Origin: Geobacteraceae bacterium
GTDB lineage: Bacteria; Desulfobacterota; Desulfuromonadia; Geobacterales; Pseudopelobacteraceae
DNA length: 64,000 nt
Direction of reading: 5' to 3'
Assembly: GCA_016720395.1 (NCBI GenBank)
Contig: JADKKR010000001.1
Coordinates: 306,001-370,000, forward strand
In this document: positions 19,148 through 28,099 of the stretch, one piece after another
How positions within the stretch are numbered: the first letter of the stretch is position 1
Layout of the letters: each line of letters begins with the position of its first letter
Notes under the pieces: model-generated
The model's input: the letters and a program-made list of their open reading frames with translations, nothing else
The model's database searches: none
Told to the model about the DNA's origin: nothing
Made by a program: the position numbers and the translations under genes

Positions 19148-19759
19148 CTATTGACGGACCTTGTATAATTCCGGGTTAAGCGCCGGGTCATTGTACATTT
19201 TGAACTGTTTATAAAGCTTCATGCGCTTCTTTCCGGCCAGATAGTCCGCCAGCAGTTCTCCAAGCGCGGTATATAGGTCATAACGTTGCAATTTAAGCAC
19301 AGCCAGGCGGTGAAGTGAGCGTTCGCGGTGTTCCTTATCGATATCGTCACGGCGGCTGTCCTCATCCATGTGGTAGACCTTGAGCGACATGATCGAGATC
19401 CGGTCCACGATACTGCCGGGAGACTCTGAGTTTATCGTCTCTGTGGCTGGTTCGGGTATGACCTTTGTCAGTTCGACAAGAATGGCCTCATCCAGTTTTT
19501 CAATGAGATCGTTACGCTGCTGGTTGAGCTTGTCGATGGCACGCTTGACCGTGGCAATATCACTGTCATCCACATCTGTGCGACGTGCCTTATCCTCCTC
19601 ATGCCAGAGCAGGTAATTACGCCAACCCAGCTCAAGGGCGATTGGATTGACGGTCAGATTCAGGCTGTCATATGTCTCAGGGTCGGTGTGCCAGAAGGCC
19701 AGGTAGCGATCAAAGACGTTTTCCAGGCTGACAAGCTTCAGAGTGTTCATCATGGGCAA
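19148..19759 (-). CDS. DUF4254-family protein
   Basis: The 203-residue protein has no signal peptide or membrane helix and is rich in charged helices (DDSDIATVKRAIDKLNQQRNDLIEKLDEAIL). The pattern, including PIALELGWRNYLLWHEEDKAR, matches the DUF4254 family, whose function is not established. It lies between waaC and a second GT9 gene, and the whole group is tightly packed. A role in heptose or core assembly is inference from position. The start could be the first ATG or the one 6 nt later (MNTLKLVSLENVFDRY). Confidence 0.8.
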   Translation of the reverse strand: MPMMNTLKLVSLENVFDRYLAFWHTDPETYDSLNLTVNPIALELGWRNYLLWHEEDKARRTDVDDSDIATVKRAIDKLNQQRNDLIEKLDEAILVELTKVIPEPATETINSESPGSIVDRISIMSLKVYHMDEDSRRDDIDKEHRERSLHRLAVLKLQRYDLYTALGELLADYLAGKKRMKLYKQFKMYNDPALNPELYKVRQ

Positions 19760-19777
19760 TTCCTCTCTAATGGGTGG

Positions 19778-20818
19778 TTAAATAGCAAGGCTTGTGACTG
19801 CGTTAAACAGGTCATCAACGGTTATGCTGGCTCTGCATGTGGCATCCCTGTCACATGACGTCAAACCGCACGCGGTACACTCCATACGGGCCTGAACAGA
19901 CCGGTGCCGGTCACCGCTCGGGGCATAGGTAGCTGCACTGGTGGCGCGGTAATAGGAAACCGTTGGTGTACCGACGGCAGCAGCCAGATAGACAGGCCCC
20001 GTATCACCGCCGATCACCAGATCGACTCTCCTCAAGATCGGAATAAGCTCCTTGATCCGAAGCCAGGGCAGCAGACGCACAGAATCACCCACCTCACCGG
20101 CGATCTGTTCCGCAAGAGCCTTCTCATCCGGGTTTCCCCAATTTATAAGGATGGTTGAGCCGGGATAGCGGGCCACTATTCTGCCGGCCAACCTAGACCA
20201 CCCTTCCGGATACCACAATTTTGTGTCCCAGGTGGTTCCAACCTGAAATACAAAAACCAGACCATCCGGCAAGCTGGCCATGAATTTATCAGCCGCAGCC
20301 TCGTCTTCGGGGGAGGACTCAATACTGCCGATGAGCTCCATCTCCCGGTAGTCCCTGCCGAACAGAACACTGACCACCCGCAGGTAGCGATCGGTCACGT
20401 TCTTGTCAATGGCGCGGAACGGAATCTTACGGTTTGTGAAAAAGCTGTTCACCTTTTCCTGCAGCACATCCCGGCTGAATCCGATACGTTTTTCTGTTCC
20501 GCTGAGCCAGGCAATCAGTCCGCTTTTCAAGTTGCCCTGAATGTCAAAAACCATATCGTACGAACGTGCCCGCAGTGCGGAGTACAAAGCCTTCAGATCA
20601 TTGCGAGTCGTCACCGAAAACGGAGCCTTGCGCCATTTTTTGGTCCTGACGATGTGAATCTGCGCCAAGTGAGGGTTATGCTCCAGAATGGGCAGAAACG
20701 CCTCCTCCACGACCCAGTCTATCTCGATTCCGGCAGAAACCTGTTGAAGGTAGTCGACAACCGGCAGGGCGTGGATGACATCGCCCAGGGAAGATGTTTT
20801 TATGATCAGAACTTTCAT
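19778..20818 (-). CDS. waaC: Lipopolysaccharide heptosyltransferase I
   Basis: The 346-residue GT9 enzyme adds the first L,D-heptose to Kdo. It begins MKVLIIKTSSLGDVIHALPVVDYL, the typical WaaC start with an alanine-leucine-proline after the loop, and carries IEIDWVVEEAFLPIL. ADP-heptose binding is in VDLVIGGDTGPVYLAAAVGTPTVSYY, where WaaC proteins have the GGDTG version. The tail has CTACGLTSCDRDATC. The closest alternative is another GT9 paralogue, but these features point to WaaC. It follows a GT4 gene by 10 nt. Confidence 0.9.
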   Translation of the reverse strand: MKVLIIKTSSLGDVIHALPVVDYLQQVSAGIEIDWVVEEAFLPILEHNPHLAQIHIVRTKKWRKAPFSVTTRNDLKALYSALRARSYDMVFDIQGNLKSGLIAWLSGTEKRIGFSRDVLQEKVNSFFTNRKIPFRAIDKNVTDRYLRVVSVLFGRDYREMELIGSIESSPEDEAAADKFMASLPDGLVFVFQVGTTWDTKLWYPEGWSRLAGRIVARYPGSTILINWGNPDEKALAEQIAGEVGDSVRLLPWLRIKELIPILRRVDLVIGGDTGPVYLAAAVGTPTVSYYRATSAATYAPSGDRHRSVQARMECTACGLTSCDRDATCRASITVDDLFNAVTSLAI

Positions 20819-20828
20819 ATTATCTCAG

Positions 20829-21995
20829 TCAGGCAGAAGTGGCATGCAAACGTTCAGTGTCTGCAGCCGGGGGTGAAAATACCTTGTAGATCACAGCCAG
20901 TGTTTCTTGAACATTCCGCTGCATCGTGAAGGCTGATGCCGTTACTGCCGCCTGCCCACCCATATACCGCCGCCGACCTGGCTCTGTCAACGCATGCATG
21001 CAATCGAAAACAGCCGCATCATCTAACGGGTCCTGCACGACAAAACCGTTGTCTCCCTGCCGGATCAACTCTGAAACACCATTGAACCTGCTGGTTATGA
21101 CCGGCAGCCCATGCGCCATGGCTTCGAGAGTCGCGTTGCTGAACGGGTCGTAGAGGGTGGGGAAAACAAACAGGTCGCTCCCTTGATAGAACAGCTCCAC
21201 GTCCTTGCGGGGTCCGGTGAAAATCATCCACTCATGGATTCCCATCTGCTTGGCCAGCCTGCGATACCTCGCAACATTCCCTTTTCCGACTATGAAAAAC
21301 CTGAATGGAACCGTCAGCCGTGCAGCCGCGCGGATCGCAGCAGCTACTCCTTTCCGTTTGAAGCCAGACCCGACATACAGGATCCGCAATTCATCACCCA
21401 GTCTGAATTCGTCGGCCAACATCTTCCGGTACTTCAATTTCCGTTCCTGATCCCAGGCGACTGGGTCGATGCCGTTATAGACTACATGGATTCGACCTGG
21501 ATCAACACCGTAGAGTCGTATTATGTCATCTTTACCCCTCTGGGAGTTGGCAATAATTGCTTTGAGACCGAGATCGGTGAACATCCTGCGTTCCAGCCAG
21601 ACATAAGCGAGTTGCAGCGGATTCAACCAGGTCCAGACCTTGTACAACAAACCTTTACCAAGGCTTTTCTGGGTCAGCCACTGGCGATGGCAACCGTCTC
21701 CAGCTCGATAGATGTCCTGCCGGAGTGTGCGCTCAAGACTGAATACCACATCGAAGTGCTCCCGTTCGATAATTGTTCGGCAGCCCCTTGAAAAGGTGAG
21801 CGACTTGAACCACCCCGGCTTTTTCACGATAGGAACCCGGTGGAACGACACTGCCGTAGCTCTATCATCATCCCACTCCGCCGCCAGGATGTGGACCTTG
21901 TGACCTGCGGAGGCCAGGCCTGCCACCAGTCGGGCCATGTAGCGTTCAGCTCCGCCGAAGGGGGTATATTTCTGGCGGATCAGGGCGATCTTCAT
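20829..21995 (-). CDS. Glycosyltransferase family 4 (WaaG-like)
   Basis: The 388-residue GT-B enzyme starts MKIALIRQKYTPFGGAERYM, very like the WaaG group of core glucosyltransferases that act on inner-core heptose. The sugar-nucleotide site is in RILYVGSGFKRKGVAAAIRAA and LFVFPTLYDPFSNATLEAMAHG (the EX7E-type motif). I start at the ATG at 21995, which overlaps the previous stop (ATGA). An outer- or inner-core hexose transfer is likely; donor and linkage are not determined. Confidence 0.87.
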   Translation of the reverse strand: MKIALIRQKYTPFGGAERYMARLVAGLASAGHKVHILAAEWDDDRATAVSFHRVPIVKKPGWFKSLTFSRGCRTIIEREHFDVVFSLERTLRQDIYRAGDGCHRQWLTQKSLGKGLLYKVWTWLNPLQLAYVWLERRMFTDLGLKAIIANSQRGKDDIIRLYGVDPGRIHVVYNGIDPVAWDQERKLKYRKMLADEFRLGDELRILYVGSGFKRKGVAAAIRAAARLTVPFRFFIVGKGNVARYRRLAKQMGIHEWMIFTGPRKDVELFYQGSDLFVFPTLYDPFSNATLEAMAHGLPVITSRFNGVSELIRQGDNGFVVQDPLDDAAVFDCMHALTEPGRRRYMGGQAAVTASAFTMQRNVQETLAVIYKVFSPPAADTERLHATSA

Positions 21996-22762
21996 CTGGG
22001 TTTTTCGGCAACCAGGATGCAACTTCTTGAGCAGAGTAGTTCCCTGCCGTTCACATTTTCAATTGCCGCGATATTCGCCTCAAAAAGCTGCGGGTTTTTA
22101 CGAAGAAGGCGCTCCTTGAACCGCCATGAGGCGAACTTGATGAACGGCCCCAAGAGTGCATAAAGGAACCTGGCCGATCTCTTCAGCTTATCGGCTACCA
22201 GCCGGGTCTGGACAAATCCGGTTTTTCTTATGCGGTGATCCAGGTAGTAATAATTGAGCGGCATGATATGGCCCGAGAGGCGGCCGGCGTCACTGTCGTC
22301 ATAGGAGAGCGGGCCGAACATGGAGAAGAAGCCACAGAAGAGAAAAGAAAGCCGCGAATTGAGGTTCAGGGCGTTCGGCACGGAAATAATGAAACAACCG
22401 CCGGGCTTGACAATACGGTATACCTCACGGATGAACTCATAAGGATTGGCGAGGTGTTCCATCACCTCAATGGCATAAACCACGTCGAAGGCGGAATCAT
22501 TGTAAGGGAGCCGGTCCATGAAGGCCATCTTGTCGCAAACGATGCCTTCGTAACCGAAAACCTCCGGAAAAAGATCGCAGGCGGAAAGTGTATCGGAGGG
22601 GGTACACCCCTGTCCCTGCAAATACGTTCCAAGCTTTTGGGCCATATAACCGCCACCGGCACCGATGTCCAGGACCTTTTTGCCAATGATGTTCCGTGAG
22701 GTAATCAGTTCAAATATTGTTGTGTTGGTTACAGGAAGTGAACCCTGTCGGATATCAGCCAT
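21992..22762 (-). CDS. Class I SAM-dependent methyltransferase (UbiE/Methyltransf_11 type)
   Basis: The 256-residue protein has the SAM-binding motif KKVLDIGAGGGYMAQKLG, then DVVYAIEVMEHLANPYEFIREVYRIVKPGGCFIISVPN. This is typical of small-molecule methyltransferases in saccharide clusters. The frame is open to 22858, inside the upstream gene. I choose the ATG at 22762 because AGGGG lies just before it and it starts 17 nt after the upstream stop. Methylation of a core or surface sugar is likely but inferred from the glycosyltransferases on either side. Confidence 0.82.
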   Translation of the reverse strand: MADIRQGSLPVTNTTIFELITSRNIIGKKVLDIGAGGGYMAQKLGTYLQGQGCTPSDTLSACDLFPEVFGYEGIVCDKMAFMDRLPYNDSAFDVVYAIEVMEHLANPYEFIREVYRIVKPGGCFIISVPNALNLNSRLSFLFCGFFSMFGPLSYDDSDAGRLSGHIMPLNYYYLDHRIRKTGFVQTRLVADKLKRSARFLYALLGPFIKFASWRFKERLLRKNPQLFEANIAAIENVNGRELLCSRSCILVAEKPR

Positions 22763-22778
22763 AAATTCCCCTATAAGT

Positions 22779-23882
22779 TCAGGTGCTTTTGAGTCCAACA
22801 AGCTTTTGGTAAAACTCAATAGTTTGTTGTGCCATGATTTCGTCAGTGAAATGCTCATGAATATGGCGGCATGCTGCAGACCCTAGTTGATCCCTTAATG
22901 ACTCATTGTCAAGCAACTCTGATATTCTTTCGGCAAAAGAAGCTGGATTACCCGCTTCTGCAAACAAGCCGGTCTCACCGTCGGTTATCAGATCAGGAAT
23001 ACCGCCAACACTTGCAGCTACGACAGGACGTTTCATGGCCATTGCCTGGCTCAGAGACTGGGGGACCCCTTCTTTATCTGAGGTTAAAACTACAACATCT
23101 GAAATGGCAAATACTTGTGGAATATCTTCGCGATGCCCAGTCATGATTACACTTTGCTCAAGGCCTAGTTCCGAAACTCTCGCGACAATATCATCACGCA
23201 TTGGACCATCACCGACAATCAAAAACCGCAAATTTGGGTAACGTTGCAAGAGCAACTTGGCTGCCTGCAAAAAAACATCGTGGCGTTTGACCTTTCTGAG
23301 AATTGCAACAATGCTTATGATTCTGGCATCTTTGGAAATGCCCATCTCCTTACGAAGTTCAGTACCGTCTATTACAGGCGAGAATCGATCCAAAGTAACA
23401 CCCGTTGCGATAGAAACGATCCTCTCCGTCGCTACTCCATTGTTTTCAATCAAAGCGGTACGAACTGACTCGCCCGTAGTAATTATCCCGTCAGCTAGCT
23501 TGTGAATAAAATTAAATGGATTTCTGGATATGGGGATGGCCAAGTGGCGTGTCCTGACGAACAGAGGAGTCCGGGCCATCTTTGCCGCGAACCCGCCAAC
23601 CCATGTGTCCTTGCCGCTATGAGTATTGACAACCGTAATATTGTATTTTTTTATGATGTTGTATATGGCCAGAACGGCATTGATATCCCAACTGCCTCTA
23701 ATGACAACCTCAATAACGGGAATCTCCTGTTCATGGGCACCTCGCAGAATCCCGCTGCCAGGTTGGCAGGCAATAAGGACTGAGTGCCCCAGCGCCATGA
23801 CCTTGCGGCACTCGAGAAGAATACGTTGCTCCTGCCCCCCCCAACCTGATGACCATTCGACATGAAGTATATTGAATTTCAC
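22779..23882 (-). CDS. Glycosyltransferase family 4
   Basis: The 367-residue GT-B protein starts FNILHVEWSSGWGGQEQRIL. It has DGIITTGESVRTALIENNGV in the acceptor domain and, in the donor domain, RFLIVGDGPMRDDIVARVSE and DVVVLTSDKEGVPQSLSQAMAM, the conserved nucleotide-sugar region. Many GT4 enzymes with the HVEWSSGWGGQE start occur in LPS loci. Donor and linkage are unknown. The gene is visibly more AT-rich than waaC or lpxB and starts an AT-rich stretch up to 25.9 kb. Confidence 0.85.
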   Translation of the reverse strand: MKFNILHVEWSSGWGGQEQRILLECRKVMALGHSVLIACQPGSGILRGAHEQEIPVIEVVIRGSWDINAVLAIYNIIKKYNITVVNTHSGKDTWVGGFAAKMARTPLFVRTRHLAIPISRNPFNFIHKLADGIITTGESVRTALIENNGVATERIVSIATGVTLDRFSPVIDGTELRKEMGISKDARIISIVAILRKVKRHDVFLQAAKLLLQRYPNLRFLIVGDGPMRDDIVARVSELGLEQSVIMTGHREDIPQVFAISDVVVLTSDKEGVPQSLSQAMAMKRPVVAASVGGIPDLITDGETGLFAEAGNPASFAERISELLDNESLRDQLGSAACRHIHEHFTDEIMAQQTIEFYQKLVGLKST

Positions 23883-24439
23883 GATGTTTTCTCTGAAACC
23901 TGTAACCCCTTCTTGGAAGCAGGCATTGGTTGATCTGTTACCTCCAGCTCGAAAGTCAGGGTACTGGCGCGAAAAATGAAACAGAATTTTTGTTCATACA
24001 TATAAGGACTTAGTGCAAACAGGAACCTTCCGAACAGTCCAAATATGCCGCCGCTAAAAGAAAGTTTCCTGCAAATTATCCTAAGCATTCTGCCTCCGAC
24101 GTAGTGCTGAGTCGATGGCTTGGTGAAGTGGTCGAAAGAAAAATACGAAAGATGGTGAACATGAGTCGGGTCTCGCCAGGAAGACAAGGAAGTGAAGTGA
24201 GGCGTGATAATAGTGATTCGTGCTCCTGGGCGCGAAATACGAACCACTTCCTGCATCAGCGCCGGTATATCGAGGATATGTTCGATAAAGTTGTCCATAT
24301 ATACTTCTACTACCGAACTGTCCTCAAACGGAATACCCGTGGTCACATCACAAATAATATCGACGGCATCGCATTGATATCTATCAATACCGGTGAAGCC
24401 CTCTTTTCGTTTGTTACCACATCCTAGATTCAGCTTCAC
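23879..24439 (-). CDS. SAM-dependent methyltransferase, small
   Basis: The 186-residue protein begins MKLNLGCGNKRKEGFTGIDR, the SAM-binding glycine loop, with DAVDIICDVTTGIPFEDSSV after it and DNFIEHILDIPALMQEVVRI downstream, as in Methyltransf_11-type enzymes. Its stop overlaps the next gene's ATG by 4 nt. The target is probably a sugar of the LPS being built, but this is inferred from neighbours. AT-rich like the genes on either side. Confidence 0.8.
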   Translation of the reverse strand: MKLNLGCGNKRKEGFTGIDRYQCDAVDIICDVTTGIPFEDSSVVEVYMDNFIEHILDIPALMQEVVRISRPGARITIITPHFTSLSSWRDPTHVHHLSYFSFDHFTKPSTQHYVGGRMLRIICRKLSFSGGIFGLFGRFLFALSPYMYEQKFCFIFRASTLTFELEVTDQPMPASKKGLQVSEKTS

Positions 24440-24534
24440 GAGGAACTCCCATAATTTTCTAACTCATAAATATAATTGACGCAAACCACAAACCTACTTG
24501 CAACTGACTCTCTATGATCAAGAAATAGCGTTTC

Positions 24535-25587
24535 TTAATTCACCTTGGCGAGCTTTTTAATTGCATATAAAATCCGTTCTCCAAAGTTTAATTTGTAATG
24601 TTCTAATTCGTCGACAATTGTATCTGTGGGCTTGAAGTATTGTTGAATCACCCGTGAAACAATTTCTCCGACCATACTCCGATCGACATGCCTTTTATCC
24701 TTCAACCAGACCTTCCGAGTAGAAAGTGTCACGGCCTCATAGCTCGGGAAATAATCGATATGAGGCCGCTTGCGAATAAGCTCATCACAGGCTGTTCGCA
24801 GCACGCATTTGGAAAAAACATTGGCAACTAGAATATCACGGTCGGAAAACGTATAGCGCAGAGGAACAGGAGAAACAGTGATCAGGAGCTTTACGTCAGG
24901 ATTAATCTCACGAATAAGATCAACTGTAGCCAGCAGAGACTCCAGACATTCCGTGTACTCAAGGACACGGAAAGAAAAACGATCGGCATCGAATATCTGT
25001 CCACTTCGTAAAGGAGCTGTAACTGTATACAGTTTTTCCTTATTGTCGAACCATGTCTCAACCAGTCCAGGGGTTATCATGACACACTTGGCTGTGAAAG
25101 CGTGTTCGTAAAGTTTGTAAAGCTGCTGCCTCCGCGCAAAGCATTGCTGGTATGAATTCTTTGCCGGTTGTGCGAGACCGAGATCTACAATCGCTCCATT
25201 ACCGGTATCAAAGAAAAAACAATCGCAGTCTGAAGGCTGCACGGTTTTATCCCTCTCCCAGATTCGTTTGGCCCATTCAATAGCCTGCTGGAATGTCGGT
25301 GGAGTAAACAGGCCTATCACCTTGTTGAGTTCCTGACCGTTTATTTCAGAGTCTGGTCCGGACAAATCCAGAGCCGGCACATTACATCCGCATGAGGATA
25401 AATGGGTTTCAATCTCACGGGCAAAACAACTGCCCAGCGTCAGTATCGTATCTGACTTCTTAAGAGAAAATGTCTGCGTAAAATGGGGTATCACTCGACC
25501 CGATCGCATTCTGCGTCTAGCGACCGACCAGTCGGCCAACGGTTTTTTGTAATTGACCAACGCAACATCTGCAGAGAATTCAATCAT
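24535..25587 (-). CDS. GSCFA-domain protein
   Basis: The 350-residue protein carries the family signature itself, LGSCFAREIETHL, near residue 50; the serine there lies where SGNH-type esterases have their nucleophile. Further conserved-looking blocks are CVMITPGLVETWFDN and VKLLITVSPVPLRYTFSDRD. GSCFA proteins are SGNH-hydrolase-like, function mostly unproven, and often occur in capsule or LPS clusters, where acyl transfer to or removal from sugars is plausible. No signal peptide is seen, so it may act in the cytoplasm. AT-rich, with free 95- and 299-bp spaces around it. Confidence 0.83.
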   Translation of the reverse strand: MIEFSADVALVNYKKPLADWSVARRRMRSGRVIPHFTQTFSLKKSDTILTLGSCFAREIETHLSSCGCNVPALDLSGPDSEINGQELNKVIGLFTPPTFQQAIEWAKRIWERDKTVQPSDCDCFFFDTGNGAIVDLGLAQPAKNSYQQCFARRQQLYKLYEHAFTAKCVMITPGLVETWFDNKEKLYTVTAPLRSGQIFDADRFSFRVLEYTECLESLLATVDLIREINPDVKLLITVSPVPLRYTFSDRDILVANVFSKCVLRTACDELIRKRPHIDYFPSYEAVTLSTRKVWLKDKRHVDRSMVGEIVSRVIQQYFKPTDTIVDELEHYKLNFGERILYAIKKLAKVN

Positions 25588-25679
25588 GGTCGTCCTCCAG
25601 CAACAGTATCATCATTCAGACAGGTCAGTTAACGCCCTGAATATTTAAAAGCATAAGTTTACTCCATCCACTGCAATTT

Positions 25680-25886
25680 TTATACGGGGGTTTGACCTTT
25701 GAATCTTGCTGTTTCAATCAAAAACGGTTCCAGAGATTTCGGCCTGACATTATTGTAGGCCGTAAGCCACAAATCATTTCGCATCTGTTTGAAAGCGGCG
25801 GGCGTGGGATTCTTAGCATTCAGTGGCCGTTCCTGACAATTGAATTTTTCATGCCGAGCAAACCAGTCTAAAGTTGAATCAACCCT
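25680..25886 (-). pseudogene. Open tail downstream of the epimerase gene, possible gene remnant
   Basis: Directly after the TGA of the UDP-glucuronate epimerase gene, the same frame stays open for 68 codons and ends in TAA at 25680. It reads as plausible protein: RVDSTLDWFARHEKFNCQE... then FKQMRNDLWLTAYNNVRPK and ends RFKGQTPV. No ATG with a ribosome site opens it. It may be the end of a lost gene after a recombination event, or simply chance. I do not recognise a family. Confidence 0.35.
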
Positions 25887-26903
25887 TCAGACTGAAATAC
25901 CATAATATGAGCGATACCATTCCACAAACTTTCCAATTCCTTCCTCGATACTTGTGGTGGGTTTGAACCCCACATCAGTCATAAGTTCGTCCACATCGGC
26001 ATAGGTAGCCGGGACATCACCGGCCTGTATGGGGAGAAGGTTCTTTCGAGCAGCCTTGCCCAGGCAGTGCTCCAGGGTTTCAATAAAATGAATCAGTTCG
26101 ACCGGGTTGTTGTTGCCTATGTTGTAAATACGGTAAGGCGCATAGCTGGTGCTAGGATCGGGATTACTACTGTTCCAGTCTTTATCTGGCAATGGAATTC
26201 GGTCGTTTACCCTTACGATACCCTCGACAATGTCGTCAACGTAGGTGAAATCACGCTGCATCCTGCCATGGTTGAATACGTCGATCGGCCGTCCCTCCAG
26301 GATAGCCTTTGTAAATGAAAAGCAGGCCATATCCGGACGCCCCCAGGGGCCATATACGGTAAAGAAGCGTAGACCGGTAGTCGGCAGGCCAAACAGACTG
26401 GAATACGTATGGGCCATCAATTCATTTGACTTTTTAGTGGCGGCATAGAGTGACATGGGATGATCCACATTATGATGGACCGAAAAGGGCATCTGAGTGT
26501 TTCCACCATACACAGAACTTGAGGATGCATAGACAAGGTGCTTGATGCTACTCTGCCGGCAACCTTCCAGAATGTTCATAAATCCCAGGATATTGCTGGT
26601 GATATAGGCATGGGGATTTTGAAGGGAGTAGCGCACCCCCGCCTGGGCCGCCAGGTGGATGACCTTGTCGAATCCTTCGGCTCCGAAGAGCTGTTCCATG
26701 GCCGGCCGGTCTTCCAGGGAACATCTGACAAACCGGAAACCGTCATCACCGGCAAGTTGACCCAGCCTATCCTGCTTAAGGGCCACATCATAGTAATCAT
26801 TCAGGTTGTCGAGCCCCACGACCTCGTGTCCCTCTGCAAGAAGATATCGACTGAGGTGGAACCCTATAAATCCAGCAGAACCGGTAACCAGTATTTTAGA
26901 CAT
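25887..26903 (-). CDS. UDP-glucuronate 4-epimerase-like NAD-dependent epimerase
   Basis: The 338-residue extended SDR has the NAD-binding motif ILVTGSAGFIGFHL, the active-site serine in LVYASSSSVYGG and the YAATKKSNE tyrosine-lysine pair. GLDNLNDYYDVALKQDRL and PWGRPDMACFSFT are diagnostic of the CapI-type group converting UDP-glucuronate to UDP-galacturonate. It would supply galacturonate for the LPS core. Length and C-terminus (WYRSYYGISV) look complete. A UDP-hexose 4-epimerase is the alternative. Confidence 0.88.
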   Translation of the reverse strand: MSKILVTGSAGFIGFHLSRYLLAEGHEVVGLDNLNDYYDVALKQDRLGQLAGDDGFRFVRCSLEDRPAMEQLFGAEGFDKVIHLAAQAGVRYSLQNPHAYITSNILGFMNILEGCRQSSIKHLVYASSSSVYGGNTQMPFSVHHNVDHPMSLYAATKKSNELMAHTYSSLFGLPTTGLRFFTVYGPWGRPDMACFSFTKAILEGRPIDVFNHGRMQRDFTYVDDIVEGIVRVNDRIPLPDKDWNSSNPDPSTSYAPYRIYNIGNNNPVELIHFIETLEHCLGKAARKNLLPIQAGDVPATYADVDELMTDVGFKPTTSIEEGIGKFVEWYRSYYGISV

Positions 26904-26962
26904 GAAAGTACCTCATGTACAATATATTATGAAACTGCTGGATTGCCGATCTAAGCAAAAAT

Positions 26963-28099
26963 CTACGGCTGGTCGGTTTCTGAGCGCAGGCACTCCAGGA
27001 AGCGATCTATAACTGCATCCAGTTCCTTCAGAGAAAAATTAAGACACTCACTTATTTTACTGTCATTGCATCCGGCGCGGCCACAGGGGACACATGACTT
27101 ATCCGACTGAAGCGCGATGTTCCTGCCGCTGCATTGAACTCCGCGGCTGGCAGTATAAGGACTGACGCAGAGCAGGTTATCCCAGGGGCCCCAACAGGTC
27201 ACCGGTAGTGGACCGAAGATTCCCAACGTCGGCACGCCCACGGCGGCAGCTATATGCATAGGTGCCGAATCAATACCAACATGAAAACAGGAAAGTGCGC
27301 TGAGGGCGCCTAGCTCCTTCAGAGAAACATCGCCCTCCAAGGTGACGTGCGGGTGGCGGCAACAGGCAAGCACACTGTGCATATAGTCAAGTTCTTTCTG
27401 AACAGGCGCCGATTCCAGAACCGCCGGCAGGCCTGTTCGTTCAAAAAATGTATCCAGCAGGTAAGCCATTTTTTCTGCGGGCATGGTCTTGAACATCCAG
27501 CGCGATGTTACATGCGCATGAAAAAAACGGTACGGTTCCAAACCATGGGTACGAAGTCGCAAAAGAATGCTATCCCGGACGGCGTCAGGAAAATAAAACG
27601 ATACCTTCTTGTGGATGACCTTCTTGCCAAGCGCAGAAAGGCAGATCAGATTCTGGTCCACCGTATGCATTGTTGATGCGTGTGGCGGCAACAGTGAAGT
27701 GAAAAACCTGTCTTTTCCCCTGAATCCCCGACCTTGCGACTCGACCCCGATTCGAAACCGGGCACCACTAGCAAAGGCAGCTATTGCACCACGATCCCCT
27801 ACCGTAAGGTTAATGGCAAGATCGAATCGCTCCTTTCTTATCTCACATAGCTGCCTGAACTCCGAGCGCAGCCGGTGTACCTTCGATTCCTGTCTGGATG
27901 ATCGATTACAGGTATAGATGTGGTCAATATCCGGATTATCCGTCAACATCGCCTCGGTACCGGCATATACAAGGGCGCAGATGCGGGCACCCGGATAATG
28001 CAAGCGCAGATTGGCAAACAGCGGAGAAGTCAACAGGACATCCCCAATATTTAACTGCTTTATTACAAGTATGGATCGAATGTCATTCTGATCAGTCAT
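26963..28099 (-). CDS. Glycosyltransferase family 9 (WaaQ/heptosyltransferase III-like)
   Basis: The 378-residue GT9 enzyme has ILVIKQLNIGDVLLTSPLFANL at the N-terminus and SCFHVGIDSAPMHIAAAVGVPTLGIFG for ADP-heptose binding; cysteines in KSCVPCGRAGCND are also typical. The longer open frame to 28192 lies within the previous gene; the ATG at 28099 has AGGAAAG in front and overlaps that gene by 8 nt. Sequence style fits the putative heptosyltransferase III group. The linkage made is not determined. Confidence 0.86.
   Translation of the reverse strand: MTDQNDIRSILVIKQLNIGDVLLTSPLFANLRLHYPGARICALVYAGTEAMLTDNPDIDHIYTCNRSSRQESKVHRLRSEFRQLCEIRKERFDLAINLTVGDRGAIAAFASGARFRIGVESQGRGFRGKDRFFTSLLPPHASTMHTVDQNLICLSALGKKVIHKKVSFYFPDAVRDSILLRLRTHGLEPYRFFHAHVTSRWMFKTMPAEKMAYLLDTFFERTGLPAVLESAPVQKELDYMHSVLACCRHPHVTLEGDVSLKELGALSALSCFHVGIDSAPMHIAAAVGVPTLGIFGPLPVTCWGPWDNLLCVSPYTASRGVQCSGRNIALQSDKSCVPCGRAGCNDSKISECLNFSLKELDAVIDRFLECLRSETDQP

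Noticed and set aside
22763..22858. Upstream start of the methyltransferase gene at 22858
   Set aside because: It would overlap the GT4 gene by 80 nt; the ATG at 22762 has a good ribosome site just after that gene's stop.
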